Source of the DNA: Methanobrevibacter_A acididurans
Lineage (GTDB): Archaea; Methanobacteriota; Methanobacteria; Methanobacteriales; Methanobacteriaceae
Direction: 5' to 3'
Assembly (NCBI RefSeq): GCF_046197875.1
Contig: NZ_CP166991.1
Span: 248,001-312,000 of the forward strand
Length of the DNA stretch: 64,000 nt
Positions 43,958 through 53,396 of this stretch are shown here, piece after piece (positions within the stretch are counted from its first letter, which is position 1; every line of letters begins with the position of its first letter). Both the position numbers and the translations under genes were made by a program. The notes beneath the pieces were generated by a model, which searched no databases, was not told the DNA's origin, and saw nothing but the letters and a program-made list of their open reading frames with translations.

Positions 43958-44241
43958 TAAAACTACTTTCTACTATTTTTTTATAAAAGAAGATTACTTT
44001 TCAAATGCTTGGAAAATATTCTTTTAATAATTAATTTCAATATTAATAATAACGCTTGTTTATATCCAAAAAAAATAATAGGAAGTTAGTTTCTAATTTT
44101 TTAAAATATAAAAATTCATTTTTTTTCAAAATGAATAAATAAGATTAAAATAATATAAGAATAATGTATTTAATAATATTTGGAAAAAATGTTTAAATAA
44201 AACTTTTTTCTACTATTATAATAAAATTTGAGGTGAATAAA

Positions 44242-44883
44242 TTGCCAGAAACTGACTATCTTAAAATTCCTAACAATCGAGTAGGAGTTTTAATTGGAAA
44301 AAACGGTGAAACTAAAGAACAAATTGAGAAAGTAACTCAAACCCAATTAGATATTGATGGAGAAGAAGGTTTAGTAACAATAAATCCAACTCCTGATATG
44401 GAAGATCAATTAGGTGTTTGGAAAACTAATCATATCGTCAAAGCTATAGGTAGAGGTTTTAATCCTGAAACTGCATTAAAATTATTAGATGATGATATGT
44501 ACTTAGAAATAATTAAGTTACCTCTTTTTGTTGGAAAATCTAAAAAAGCTTTAGCTAGATATAAAGGAAGAATCATTGGAAAAGATGGTAAAACTAGAGA
44601 AATCATTGTTGGAATGGCAGAAGTGGATATGGCAATTTATGGAAAAACAGTTTCCATTATTGGTCTTCTAGATAATGTGGAGATTGCAAAAGAAGCTGTT
44701 GAAATGATTCTTAATGGATCAAGACATAAATCGGTATATGGATTTTTAGAAAATAAAAAGCAAGACTTAAAAATGAAAGAATTTAAGGCTATTGTTGGAA
44801 TTGATGATGATGAAATTCAACTTCGTGATGATTTAGATGATATAGATGATGAATCTGAATCAGATGAAGATTTAGAAGAATAA
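44242..44883 (+). CDS. KH-domain RNA-binding protein (archaeal Dim2/Pno1-like)
   Basis: Two type-I KH domains are visible: VGVLIGKNGETKEQIEKVTQ (near 10-29), and GRIIGKDGKTREIIVGMAEVD in the second half. The protein resembles archaeal homologues of Dim2/Pno1, which partner RIO1 in small-subunit maturation. The C-terminal tail is strongly acidic. The start is set by GAGGTGA at 44230-44236 six bases before a TTG at 44242 (MPETDYLKIP); the in-frame GTG at 44233 lies inside the ribosome binding site. Its neighbours aIF1A and RIO1 support the role. Confidence 0.9.
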   Translation: MPETDYLKIPNNRVGVLIGKNGETKEQIEKVTQTQLDIDGEEGLVTINPTPDMEDQLGVWKTNHIVKAIGRGFNPETALKLLDDDMYLEIIKLPLFVGKSKKALARYKGRIIGKDGKTREIIVGMAEVDMAIYGKTVSIIGLLDNVEIAKEAVEMILNGSRHKSVYGFLENKKQDLKMKEFKAIVGIDDDEIQLRDDLDDIDDESESDEDLEE

Positions 44884-45370
44884 TTATTTTTTTAATTCCC
44901 ATTCTTTTTTTTATTTTATTTTAAAGATTAATTTGAATTTATTATTTAATTAATTTTTAAGATTTTTTCCATTTTTTTTTATCCTATTTCTTAAAAACTC
45001 CCTACATTACTAAATTTATTATCAAAAATTAGGCATACTCTGTTGATTAAACTTATTAGTTACACTAGTTCCATAATAATAATTAATCTTAAAAATATTA
45101 ATTTTAGTTTTTTATAATAAAACTTATATATAATATTAACTATAGGTATATCTATTGATAAATTTAGTAGAGTTTATTCAATTTTATACAAAATAATATT
45201 TTTTTCTACCAAAAAATAAAATATAAATTTTCAAATTTATAAAAAAAGGTTTTTTCTTTTTATAAAAAAATTTTATTTAAAATTTTTTTTAGCTAATGCT
45301 ATGAAAAAAATATTAAAATCATCATAATTACAAAATATATAAAAAATTTTTTTAATGGAGGTAAATTAAT
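44884..45370. other. Gene-free AT-rich stretch
   Basis: Poly-T tracts at 44885-45000 should end the KH-protein transcript. The remainder is A/T-rich with no ORF or hairpin of note. The top6B promoter is probably in the last 150 bases. Confidence 0.4.
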
Positions 45371-47146
45371 TTGTCCCAACAAGCATCAGAACTCTTTGAC
45401 AACTTCCAAGAATTGACACCGTCAGAGTTCTTCAGAAAAAATAAACAAATGTTAGGATTCAGTGGAAAAATAAGATCATTAACCGTAGTATTCCACGAAC
45501 TTATAACTAACAGTTTTGATGCAGCAGAAGAAGCTGGAATTCTTCCAGAAATTAAAATAGACTTAAAAAGACTTGATAAAGAACATTATGTTCTAAGACA
45601 TTCAGATAACGGTCCAGGAATCCCAGAAAAATTCATAATGAAAGTATACTGTACAATGTTTGCAGGATCCAAGTTTAGAAACATCCAATCCCGAGGACAA
45701 CAAGGATTAGGATGTAGTGGATGTGTACTTTTATCCCAAATGACTACAGGTGAACCAGCACATGTAATCTCAGGATACCAAGAAAACGGGGAACTAAAAG
45801 GAATTAAAATGGACTTTAAAATGGATGTTAAAAAGAACAAAGGTATGTTACTACACAAAGAAAAATATCCTGTAGACCATACTGGAGTATGCATAGAACT
45901 CCAATTTAAAGATGTTTCATATTCCCTAGCAGAACAAGGAGCATTTGAATATATACGTAGAACCATGATAGGAAACCCTCATGCAAAAATAATATTCAGA
46001 GACCCATCAGGACACAAATATATATTCAATAGAGCATCAGACATTGTACCTCCATTACCAAAAGAAGTATTACCTCATCCAAAAGGTGTTACCGCAGATG
46101 ATTTAATCTTCATGGCTAAACACACAGATAAAAGACGATTTAAAAGTTTACTAACAAGTTCACTTTCCAGAATGTCTGCTAAAAGAATTAAAGAAGTTGA
46201 AGAACTAACTGGAATCGACTTAAACAAAAGACCAAAAGATATGAAATGGGCTGAAGCAGAAGCAATAGTACATGCTTTCTCTAAAATGAAATTCATGGCC
46301 CCACCAACAAACGGTTTAATACCAATTGGTTCAGATCAAATCGAAAAAGGTATGAAACAAATACTTAAACCAGAATTCATAACTTCCATTACAAGAAAAC
46401 CAGTAACCTACAAAGGAGGAGTAGCTTTCATTGTAGAAGCTGGAATAGCATATGGAGGGGACTGTGGAAGACTCATCAGTGATCAAAGAAAAGCAGAAAT
46501 AATGAGATTCGCAAATCGAGTACCATTATCATTCGATCAAGGATCATGTGCAATAACAGAAGCATTAAAAAGTATAGACTGGAAACGATACGGAATCAGA
46601 GACCTTGACAATGCTCCAATAACATTATTCATTAACATAATCTCAACCCAAGTACCATACTTATCTACAGGAAAACAAAGTATTGCTCCAGAACCTGAAA
46701 TAGTTCATGAAGTAAGACAAGCATCAATGAAACTAGCACGAAGACTTCAAAAACATTTAAGAAAGAAACGAGCAGCTAAAGAAAAGAAAATGAGATCTAA
46801 AATATTCGAAGATTACGTACCTGTAATCTTAGAAGAAGCTGCAAAACTTGGAGAAGTTGAAGTACCAGACTATGAAGAAGTATTATCCAAAGTAACTAAA
46901 AGATCCATTGCAGATTTATTAGGTGAAACTGTAGAAGAAGTTGAAGAAGAGGAAGAAGATGCTTTAATGGAAGAACTAGATGAATTCGGATACAAAGTAG
47001 ATGAAGAACATTCAAACATGACAAATATTGAAAATAAATCAGTTGTAGAAGAATTAGAAGATGAACTAATCATTGAAGAAGAAGATGCAAAAAAAACACA
47101 ATCAGAAAGTAAACAATCTACTTTAACAAAAAATGAAGGTGACTAA
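45371..47146 (+). CDS. top6B: DNA topoisomerase VI subunit B
   Basis: The ATPase subunit of the type IIB topoisomerase, which relaxes and decatenates DNA. The GHKL fold motifs are ELITNSFDAAEEAG, RHSDNGPGIPEKF and GQQGLGCSGCVLLSQM (near 109-124). A transducer domain follows with the SIAPEPEI region. The last 60 residues are acidic and low-complexity, an extension beyond the core. The start codon is a TTG with ATGGAGGT 8 bases upstream. The gene ends 2 bp before top6A, so the two subunits are made in balance. Confidence 0.96.
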   Translation: MSQQASELFDNFQELTPSEFFRKNKQMLGFSGKIRSLTVVFHELITNSFDAAEEAGILPEIKIDLKRLDKEHYVLRHSDNGPGIPEKFIMKVYCTMFAGSKFRNIQSRGQQGLGCSGCVLLSQMTTGEPAHVISGYQENGELKGIKMDFKMDVKKNKGMLLHKEKYPVDHTGVCIELQFKDVSYSLAEQGAFEYIRRTMIGNPHAKIIFRDPSGHKYIFNRASDIVPPLPKEVLPHPKGVTADDLIFMAKHTDKRRFKSLLTSSLSRMSAKRIKEVEELTGIDLNKRPKDMKWAEAEAIVHAFSKMKFMAPPTNGLIPIGSDQIEKGMKQILKPEFITSITRKPVTYKGGVAFIVEAGIAYGGDCGRLISDQRKAEIMRFANRVPLSFDQGSCAITEALKSIDWKRYGIRDLDNAPITLFINIISTQVPYLSTGKQSIAPEPEIVHEVRQASMKLARRLQKHLRKKRAAKEKKMRSKIFEDYVPVILEEAAKLGEVEVPDYEEVLSKVTKRSIADLLGETVEEVEEEEEDALMEELDEFGYKVDEEHSNMTNIENKSVVEELEDELIIEEEDAKKTQSESKQSTLTKNEGD

Positions 47147-47148
47147 AT

Positions 47149-48255
47149 ATGGCTGAAGAAGAAAGACCTGAAGATATGAAAAAAGGATTATCCCATAAAG
47201 AAAAAAGAAAAGAATACACATTCAATAAACTCAAAGAATTAGGTCAAGGAATTGTTGCTGATGTAGAACAAAAAAAAGTACCTTCATTAAAAATCCCTTC
47301 TAGAGGAACAGGAAACATAGTATATGATGATGCTAAAAAATATTATGTTCTCGGAGACCGATACGGTCGAAGATCATTAGGAAATGTTAAACAAATCCGT
47401 AAAATGGGACAAATGGTATTCACTGCAAATTTCTGTAAAGATTTAGTTCAAAGAGAAAAAACTGCAACAATACGGGAAATGTATTATGTATCTGAAGGTT
47501 GGGGTGTAGAATTTAACACACAACAGGAATCAAATACTGTAGGTGAAGATTTAGAAGTAGCACTTGGAACAACTCGTGAAGACCTTGGATTAATGCCCGA
47601 AGAAGATGGAGCATCAGTATACGGTGATTTAACCCTATTAGATGATGATGTTGAATTAAATGCTAAAAAATCTGGAAAATCAGGTTACACTATAAGTCCA
47701 ACAATTGACCAAGTAGAATTTCTTGACTGTGGAGTAGAAAGAGTACTCGCAGTGGAAACAATGGGAATGTTTCACAGATTAGTTCAAGAAAACGCTTATG
47801 ACAGATTCAACACATTAGTTGTTGGATTAAAAGGACAAGCAGCACGTGCAACAAGAAGATTCATAAAAAGATTAAACACAGAATTAAATTTACCAGTATA
47901 TATTTGTAACGATGGAGATCCATGGGGATTCCATATTGCACAAGTTATCATATCTGGAAGTGCTAAATTAGCACATGTAAACTATGACCTTGCAACTCCA
48001 AATGCACAATTTATTGGTGTAACCGCAAGTGATATTATAAATTATGATCTTCCAACTGATCCATTAAAAGATATAGATGTTTTAAGATTAAAAGAACTAT
48101 CTAAAGATCCAAGATATCAAACAGATTTCTGGCAGACTGAAATAAAAAAGATGCTTAAAATAGGTAAAAAAGCAGAACAGCAATCTTTCAGTAAATATGG
48201 ATTAGAATATATTGTAGATACATACTTCCCACATAAATTAGGAATAGAAGAATAA
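47149..48255 (+). CDS. top6A: DNA topoisomerase VI subunit A
   Basis: The Spo11-like cleavage subunit. The catalytic region reads TIREMYYVSEGWGV; one of Tyr112/Tyr113 is the DNA-attacking residue of the 5Y-CAP domain. The Toprim domain carries GLKGQAARATRRF and the acidic ICNDGDPWGFHI. The length of 368 residues is standard. It follows top6B after two bases. The first 25 residues are charged and probably disordered. Confidence 0.96.
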   Translation: MAEEERPEDMKKGLSHKEKRKEYTFNKLKELGQGIVADVEQKKVPSLKIPSRGTGNIVYDDAKKYYVLGDRYGRRSLGNVKQIRKMGQMVFTANFCKDLVQREKTATIREMYYVSEGWGVEFNTQQESNTVGEDLEVALGTTREDLGLMPEEDGASVYGDLTLLDDDVELNAKKSGKSGYTISPTIDQVEFLDCGVERVLAVETMGMFHRLVQENAYDRFNTLVVGLKGQAARATRRFIKRLNTELNLPVYICNDGDPWGFHIAQVIISGSAKLAHVNYDLATPNAQFIGVTASDIINYDLPTDPLKDIDVLRLKELSKDPRYQTDFWQTEIKKMLKIGKKAEQQSFSKYGLEYIVDTYFPHKLGIEE

Positions 48256-48349
48256 ACAATTTATAATCATAAATTAAATATTATTTTTCTTATTTTCTAA
48301 AATTTTCTTCTTTTTTTTAACTTTTTTTTTATAATACAATTAATAATAC

Positions 48350-48880
48350 GTGTTGGATTTATTTATGAGAGATTTAAAACAATTAAAAATCAAATTATCT
48401 AATATAATTAATGAGTATAATGGAATAAATATTGATTATATTCCTACAGATTCTATAGTTATTGAACCTTGGACTAGGTTAAAATGTCAATATGGATGCT
48501 CCCATTATAAAAAGTCATTAACCTGCTCACCTTACCCACCGAAACCTAGTGAAATGCGAGAAATAGTGAAATCTTACTCTCAAGCTATCCTATTAGAATT
48601 TCATGAAAATTTTGAAATAATTAATAATCTTGTTGTGGAAGTAGAAAATGAATGTGCAAGAGAAGGTTTTTATAAAGCATTTGGTTTAGGTGCAGGATTT
48701 TGTAAATTTTGTAAAGAATGTAATCTTGAGGAATGTTTAAAACCTGAACTAGCTAGACCTTCACTTTCTGCAGTAGGAGTAGATATTCATAAAACAATAG
48801 CAAATAATGGATATGATATTTTAGCTTATGATGAAATTGAAAAAACATATTTATGTTATGGTTTAGTTTTACTTGATTAA
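48350..48880 (+). CDS. DUF2284 family metal-binding protein (about 176 aa)
   Basis: The cysteine pattern fits DUF2284: RLKCQYGCSHYKKSLTCSPY and PPKPSEMREI near residues 43-70, then GAGFCKFCKECNLEECLKP near 124-142. Nine cysteines may hold an iron-sulfur cluster or zinc. The function of the family is unknown; members are frequent in methanogens and anaerobes. The start is uncertain: GTG at 48350, TTG at 48353 or ATG at 48365, none with a clear ribosome binding site, so leaderless translation is possible. Confidence 0.75.
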   Translation: MLDLFMRDLKQLKIKLSNIINEYNGINIDYIPTDSIVIEPWTRLKCQYGCSHYKKSLTCSPYPPKPSEMREIVKSYSQAILLEFHENFEIINNLVVEVENECAREGFYKAFGLGAGFCKFCKECNLEECLKPELARPSLSAVGVDIHKTIANNGYDILAYDEIEKTYLCYGLVLLD

Positions 48881-49028
48881 TTAAAATCTTAGTATTATAA
48901 GATTTGTATGGAATTATTTTAAAAGATTATATCAAATTACTTATATTACTAAAAGAAAAATAGTATTATAATTAATAAAATATGTTTTTATTAAATTTTA
49001 AAAAATTTTTTTTAGGTGTTAAAAAATT

Positions 49029-50042
49029 ATGAAATCTGTCGCTATTAATGGATATGGAACTATTGGTAAAAGAGTAGCTGATGCAGTTGCAGCTCAAAAA
49101 GATATGAAAATTGTGGGTGTAAGTAAAACACGACCAACATTTGAAGCAAGAGCAGCAGTAAATAAAGATTATCCTTTATATATTGGTATTCCTGAACGTG
49201 AACACTTATTTAGGGAATCAGGAATTGAAATAGCAGGTACTGTTGATGATATGATTGAAGAAGCTGATGTTGTAGTTGACTGTACCCCTGGAAATCTTGG
49301 AAAAGCAAATCTAGAGAAATATAAAAAAGCTGGAGTTAAAGCTATTTACCAAGGTGGAGAAGATCATGAACTAACTGGATTATCATTTAATTCCTTTGCA
49401 AATTATGATGATTCATTTGGAGCAAATTATACACGTGTAGTTTCATGTAATACAACAGGATTAACAAGAACTTTATCAACTATAGATCCAATATGTGACA
49501 TTAAAAAAGTAAGAGCAGTTATGGTTCGTCGAGGAGCAGATCCTAACGAAGTGAAAAAAGGACCAATAAATTCAATTGTACCTAACCCTCCTAAAGTACC
49601 TTCTCATCATGGACCTGATGTGAAAACTGTTATGGGAGATATTGATGTTACAACTATGGCATTATTAGTTCCAACAACTTTAATGCATCAACATAATTTA
49701 ATGGTTGAAATTAATAATGATGTGACTATTGATGAAATTATAGATGCATTTGAAAAACGTTCCCGTGTAATGCTTGTAGATGCAAGTGAAGGATTAGGAT
49801 CTACTGCAGAATTAATGGAATTTGCTAAAGAATTAGGTAGAAATAGAAATGATTTCTATGAAATCCCAGTATGGAGAGAATCAATAAACATTGTAGATAA
49901 TGAATTATTTTATATGCAAGCTGTTCATCAAGAATCTGATGTTGTTCCTGAAAATGTTGATGCAATACGCGCATTACTTGAAATGGAATCAGATAATGAA
50001 AAATCCATAGCAAAAACTAATAAAGCAATGGGAATATTATAA
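49029..50042 (+). CDS. gap: Glyceraldehyde-3-phosphate dehydrogenase, archaeal type
   Basis: A phosphorylating type II GAPDH used in gluconeogenesis. The Rossmann loop is INGYGTIGKRVADAV (6-20), the catalytic cysteine is Cys140 in VVSCNTTGLTR, and the C-terminal half has NSIVPNPPKVPSHHGPD and the substrate-binding HQHNLMVEI. The length of 337 residues and the GYGTIG motif distinguish it from bacterial GAPDH. TTTTAGGTG precedes the ATG. It stands alone. Confidence 0.95.
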   Translation: MKSVAINGYGTIGKRVADAVAAQKDMKIVGVSKTRPTFEARAAVNKDYPLYIGIPEREHLFRESGIEIAGTVDDMIEEADVVVDCTPGNLGKANLEKYKKAGVKAIYQGGEDHELTGLSFNSFANYDDSFGANYTRVVSCNTTGLTRTLSTIDPICDIKKVRAVMVRRGADPNEVKKGPINSIVPNPPKVPSHHGPDVKTVMGDIDVTTMALLVPTTLMHQHNLMVEINNDVTIDEIIDAFEKRSRVMLVDASEGLGSTAELMEFAKELGRNRNDFYEIPVWRESINIVDNELFYMQAVHQESDVVPENVDAIRALLEMESDNEKSIAKTNKAMGIL

Positions 50043-50146
50043 AATAAAAAAAAATACACATTATATTAAAATTTCTAAACCTTTTTTTTAAATTTTTTTT
50101 ATAAATTAAATAATTCATAACCTTTTTTTTTTAGAAGTGATTAATC

Positions 50147-50983
50147 ATGAAAGATAAAATAATTTTTGGACCAGCAGGAAAACCATTAGATTATAATGGA
50201 AGTGCTTATACTTCATCAAAATATCTCTCAAAACAGGGTTTACATGCATTTGAATATCAATCTTCTCATGGAATTAGAATTGGAGAGAAAAGTGCTAAAA
50301 TATTGAAAAAACAATCAGAAAAAGAAGATGTTTTAATATCAATGCATGGGCCTTATTATATTAATATGTGTTCTAAGGAACCTGAAAAAATTGATGCTTC
50401 CATAGAAAGATTAGTTGATTCTGCAAGAGTAGGTGAATGGATGGGTGCATATCGTTTAGTGTTCCATCCAGGTTTTTATTCTAATCAAAAACCAGAAAAA
50501 GCTTTAGAGATATGTGAACAATCTTATAAAAGATTACTTGAAAGATGTGAAGAAGAGGGGTTTGAAAATTATACTTTTGCCCCTGAAACTACAGGTAAAA
50601 AATCTCAATTAGGTAATCTTGATGAAATTATTAATATGTGTCAAGGTTTTCAACATTTTGAACCCACTATAGATTTTGCTCATGTTCATGCTCGTGGACG
50701 TGGAATTTTGAATAAAAAAGAGGATTATAGTTGTATTTTCTCTAAATTAGAAAATGGTTTAGATATAAAAAGATTGCATTGTCATTTCACAACTATAGAG
50801 TATACTCATAATGGTGAGAGAAAACATCATAATTTAAATGAATATCCTGAATATGGGCCGTATATTAAGGATTTATTGTTAAATCTTATTGAAAATGATT
50901 GGAAAGCTACAATAATTTGTGAAACACCTCTTAGGGATAAAGATTCTATGAAGATGAAACAAATTTATGAATCTTTAATTTAA
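50147..50983 (+). CDS. nfo: Endonuclease IV family AP endonuclease
   Basis: A TIM-barrel zinc enzyme that cuts DNA at abasic sites in base-excision repair. Recognisable are SMHGPYYINMCSKEPEKI, RLVFHPGFYS, FAPETTGKKSQLGNLDEI with the metal-binding Glu, and IDFAHVHARGRG, the usual D-x-x-H histidine, followed by HCHFTTIEYTHNGERKHH. The C-terminal CETPLRDKDSMKMK completes the fold. At 278 residues it is close to the bacterial Nfo size. A single gene. Confidence 0.9.
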   Translation: MKDKIIFGPAGKPLDYNGSAYTSSKYLSKQGLHAFEYQSSHGIRIGEKSAKILKKQSEKEDVLISMHGPYYINMCSKEPEKIDASIERLVDSARVGEWMGAYRLVFHPGFYSNQKPEKALEICEQSYKRLLERCEEEGFENYTFAPETTGKKSQLGNLDEIINMCQGFQHFEPTIDFAHVHARGRGILNKKEDYSCIFSKLENGLDIKRLHCHFTTIEYTHNGERKHHNLNEYPEYGPYIKDLLLNLIENDWKATIICETPLRDKDSMKMKQIYESLI

Positions 50984-51176
50984 AATAAAATTTTTTTAAT
51001 TTTACTTTTTTTTTAGATATAATATTTTTAATTTATAAATAGTTCAATTTTACTTTTTGGTAAATAAATTTTTAATATGCCTAAATTTAATTGTAATTTA
51101 AAATTATTATGATTAGATGGAATGTTTTTACATAATAGTAATATAATGCTTATTTTTTGCTTAATATGACAATATA

Positions 51177-51184
51177 TTTATATA
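51177..51184 (+). promoter_or_regulatory. TATA box of the histone gene
   Basis: TTTATATA is a canonical archaeal box A, about 95 bp before the histone ATG. It would place the start of transcription near 51209 and leave a leader of about 60 bases. Confidence 0.5.
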
Positions 51185-51271
51185 GGATGTTGATTACAAT
51201 ACTATAATATATAATAAATATATGTAAGAAAATATTTATTATAAAAAAAATTATTGTGGAGATGTTTAATA

Positions 51272-51496
51272 ATGAAGAACAATGAATTACCTCTTGCACC
51301 TATTGCAAGAATCGTTAAAAATGCAGGTGCAGAAAGAGTAAGTGAAGATGCTAAAGAAGCATTAGCAGAAAAATTAGAAGAATGCGCAACTGAAGTAGCT
51401 AAAGAAGCTGTAGCTTTAGCAAGACATGCTGGTCGTAAAACCATCAAAGCTGAAGATATTAAATTAGCTAAAAGTGCAATTTGCTGCAAAGATTAA
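51272..51496 (+). CDS. Archaeal histone (74 aa)
   Basis: A histone of the HMf type that wraps DNA as dimers and longer stacks. The fold reads ELPLAPIARIVKNAGAERVS, a central helix to residue 49, and ARHAGRKTIKAEDIKLA, which has the standard DNA-binding residues. The ATG at 51272 follows GGAGATG; an in-frame TTG at 51254 is rejected. Unusual features are Cys38 and a C-terminal Cys71-Cys72 pair (SAICCKD), in place of the usual basic end. Confidence 0.95.
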   Translation: MKNNELPLAPIARIVKNAGAERVSEDAKEALAEKLEECATEVAKEAVALARHAGRKTIKAEDIKLAKSAICCKD

Positions 51497-51752
51497 ATTT
51501 ATTAAATTTAATTTTTTTTATTTTAACTTTTTTTCAAAAATTAATAATACTACTTTTTTTACATAATTTTAATAAATACGAAATAATTTAAAATTAAACT
51601 ATAAAACTTTTTTGTGTAAATTATATTTTTTTAAATTACATAAAACAATTATACTTTTATAAAAAAATATACATATTATTTTATAATAAAAAATTATAAT
51701 AATTTTTTTTATCATATAATCTAATTATATTCTATTTTCAGGTGATTAAAAA

Positions 51753-51920
51753 ATGTTTTATAAAACAATTATGCGTATAGACGATGTACACAGACTAAGA
51801 GATATAAGAGATCAATTATTAGTATTACAAGGACGAAATCCTACAAGAGAAGGAGATAGAGCTCTTAAAGTTGTAGTTCAAAGAATAGATAATATTCAAG
51901 AAAAATTAGATAAACGTTAA
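51753..51920 (+). CDS. Tandem micro-protein A (55 aa)
   Basis: AGGTGAT stands seven bases before the ATG. The product contains IRDQLLVLQGRNPTREGDRALK, which recurs in the next gene. It is helical, basic and acidic in balance, without cysteines or membrane helix. No family recognised. It lies between the histone gene and the AAA ATPase, all on the plus strand. Being short, it is easily missed by automated gene calls, but a strong ribosome binding site and protein-level similarity to the neighbour support it. Confidence 0.7.
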   Translation: MFYKTIMRIDDVHRLRDIRDQLLVLQGRNPTREGDRALKVVVQRIDNIQEKLDKR

Positions 51921-51971
51921 TATTAATTAATTTCAAACAATCTACCATTATTTTAAGAAGGTTTAAATATT

Positions 51972-52118
51972 ATGGAAATTAAAGAATATGCAAGTCTTAA
52001 AAAGATTCAAGATCAATTATTAATTGACCAAGGAAGAAAACCTACACGAAAAGGGAATAAATCCTTAAAACAAATTAATAAATCTATTCAAAAATTTAAT
52101 AATATTAAATTAAAGTGA
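51972..52118 (+). CDS. Tandem micro-protein B, paralogue of A (48 aa)
   Basis: It shares the motif DQLL-x2-QGR-x-PTR-x-G-x2-x-LK with the 55-aa gene 51 bp upstream, seen here as IQDQLLIDQGRKPTRKGNK. AAGAAGG precedes the ATG at 51972. The C-terminal part is lysine- and asparagine-rich and probably helical. Conservation of the motif in both indicates selection on the protein. The role is unknown. The AAA ATPase gene starts 87 bp downstream. Confidence 0.65.
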   Translation: MEIKEYASLKKIQDQLLIDQGRKPTRKGNKSLKQINKSIQKFNNIKLK

Positions 52119-52204
52119 ATATTTTTTTTATAGAATTTTTTTTTAATAAACTTTTTTTTGGATAAAAAGTTTAAATAACCATTTTTTTCAGTTGGTGTGA
52201 AATT

Positions 52205-53329
52205 TTGCAAACGAATAATCAAAACAATGACGTTAATAAATCTACGAATACAATAACCACTTCTAAAGTAAATAATAATAAAGAAGCTAAAGCAGTTGTT
52301 TTAAAAGGTGTTGGATATCCATTTAATTTTGCTTTAATGGATGGTTCAAATATAGAAATATCAGATAAGGTGCTATTTGAACAATATGCACGAGATCAAT
52401 GGATAGGTATGGATGTAAGTGAAGGCACTTATCTTTTTGACCAAAAAATAATCCCAGATTTTGCATTTAAAGTTATCACTGTATTTCCAAACAATTCTGT
52501 AATTGGGGAAAATACTTCCATAGTTATTGTGGAAGAAGAAAAAGTTAAACCTACTTTGAAATCTATAAAAACTAATTTCAGTATTAGTGATGTGGTAGGT
52601 CAAGAAAGTGCTAAGAAAAAAGCTAAAGTTATAATGAAATATTTACATGAACCTGAAAAATTTGGAGAATGGGCACCACGAAACATACTATTTTATGGAC
52701 TTCCAGGTACTGGTAAAACAATGTTAGCCAAAGCATTATCTAATGAAATCAAAGTTCCATTATATTTAATCAAAGCAACATCATTAATTGGTGATCATGT
52801 TGGAGATGGTGCATATAAGATCCATGAACTATTTACACTTGCACAAAAAACATCACCATCCATAATATTCATAGATGAAATAGACGCAGTAGCATTACAC
52901 AGATCATACCAATCACTAAGAGGAGATGTATCTGAAATAGTAAACGCACTACTAACAGAAATGGATGGAATAAACCCAAATAAGGGGGTAATAACCATAG
53001 GTGCAACTAACAACATAGAAACATTAGATTACGCAATCAGATCAAGATTCGAACAAGAAATCGAATTTGCAATGCCTACAGAACAAGAAAGAAAACAAAT
53101 CATAGAAAACAACCTGAAAACATTCCCACTAAAAATGGAAGTACCAACCGAAAAATTAGTACAAATATCAAAAGGCATGAGTGGAAGAGACATTAAAGAA
53201 AAACTACTCAAAACAGGATTACACAATGCAATATCTAATGATAAAAAAACAGTAACAAAACAAGACATTAAATATGCAATAGATATGAAAAAACAAAAAC
53301 AAAACGAAGTAAAAAACATGTTTGTATAA
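52205..53329 (+). CDS. AAA+ ATPase, CDC48/PAN-like single-domain (374 aa)
   Basis: The N-terminal 125 residues form a beta-rich domain (YPFNFALMDGSNIEI, then GENTSIVIVEE), as in substrate-binding domains of CDC48-type proteins. A single AAA module follows with Walker A GLPGTGKT (near 165-172), Walker B IIFIDEIDA, the sensor GATNN and SRFEQEIEF with arginine fingers, and a C-terminal helical lid. It resembles the methanogen group of MJ1494-type ATPases. The start is TTG, after GGTGTGA. Codon choice moves from T-ending to A/C-ending along the gene. Substrate unknown; a proteasome or disaggregation role is inference. Confidence 0.85.
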   Translation: MQTNNQNNDVNKSTNTITTSKVNNNKEAKAVVLKGVGYPFNFALMDGSNIEISDKVLFEQYARDQWIGMDVSEGTYLFDQKIIPDFAFKVITVFPNNSVIGENTSIVIVEEEKVKPTLKSIKTNFSISDVVGQESAKKKAKVIMKYLHEPEKFGEWAPRNILFYGLPGTGKTMLAKALSNEIKVPLYLIKATSLIGDHVGDGAYKIHELFTLAQKTSPSIIFIDEIDAVALHRSYQSLRGDVSEIVNALLTEMDGINPNKGVITIGATNNIETLDYAIRSRFEQEIEFAMPTEQERKQIIENNLKTFPLKMEVPTEKLVQISKGMSGRDIKEKLLKTGLHNAISNDKKTVTKQDIKYAIDMKKQKQNEVKNMFV

Positions 53330-53396
53330 AAAAAAGAATTTTCTTTAATAAATACAAACCCTACTATTTTTTTTTATTCAAATTAATAAAAATAAT

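Noticed and set aside
51254..51271. N-terminal extension of the histone from a TTG
   Set aside because: The extension (MWRCLI) is translated from the ribosome binding site and is not found in the histone family.
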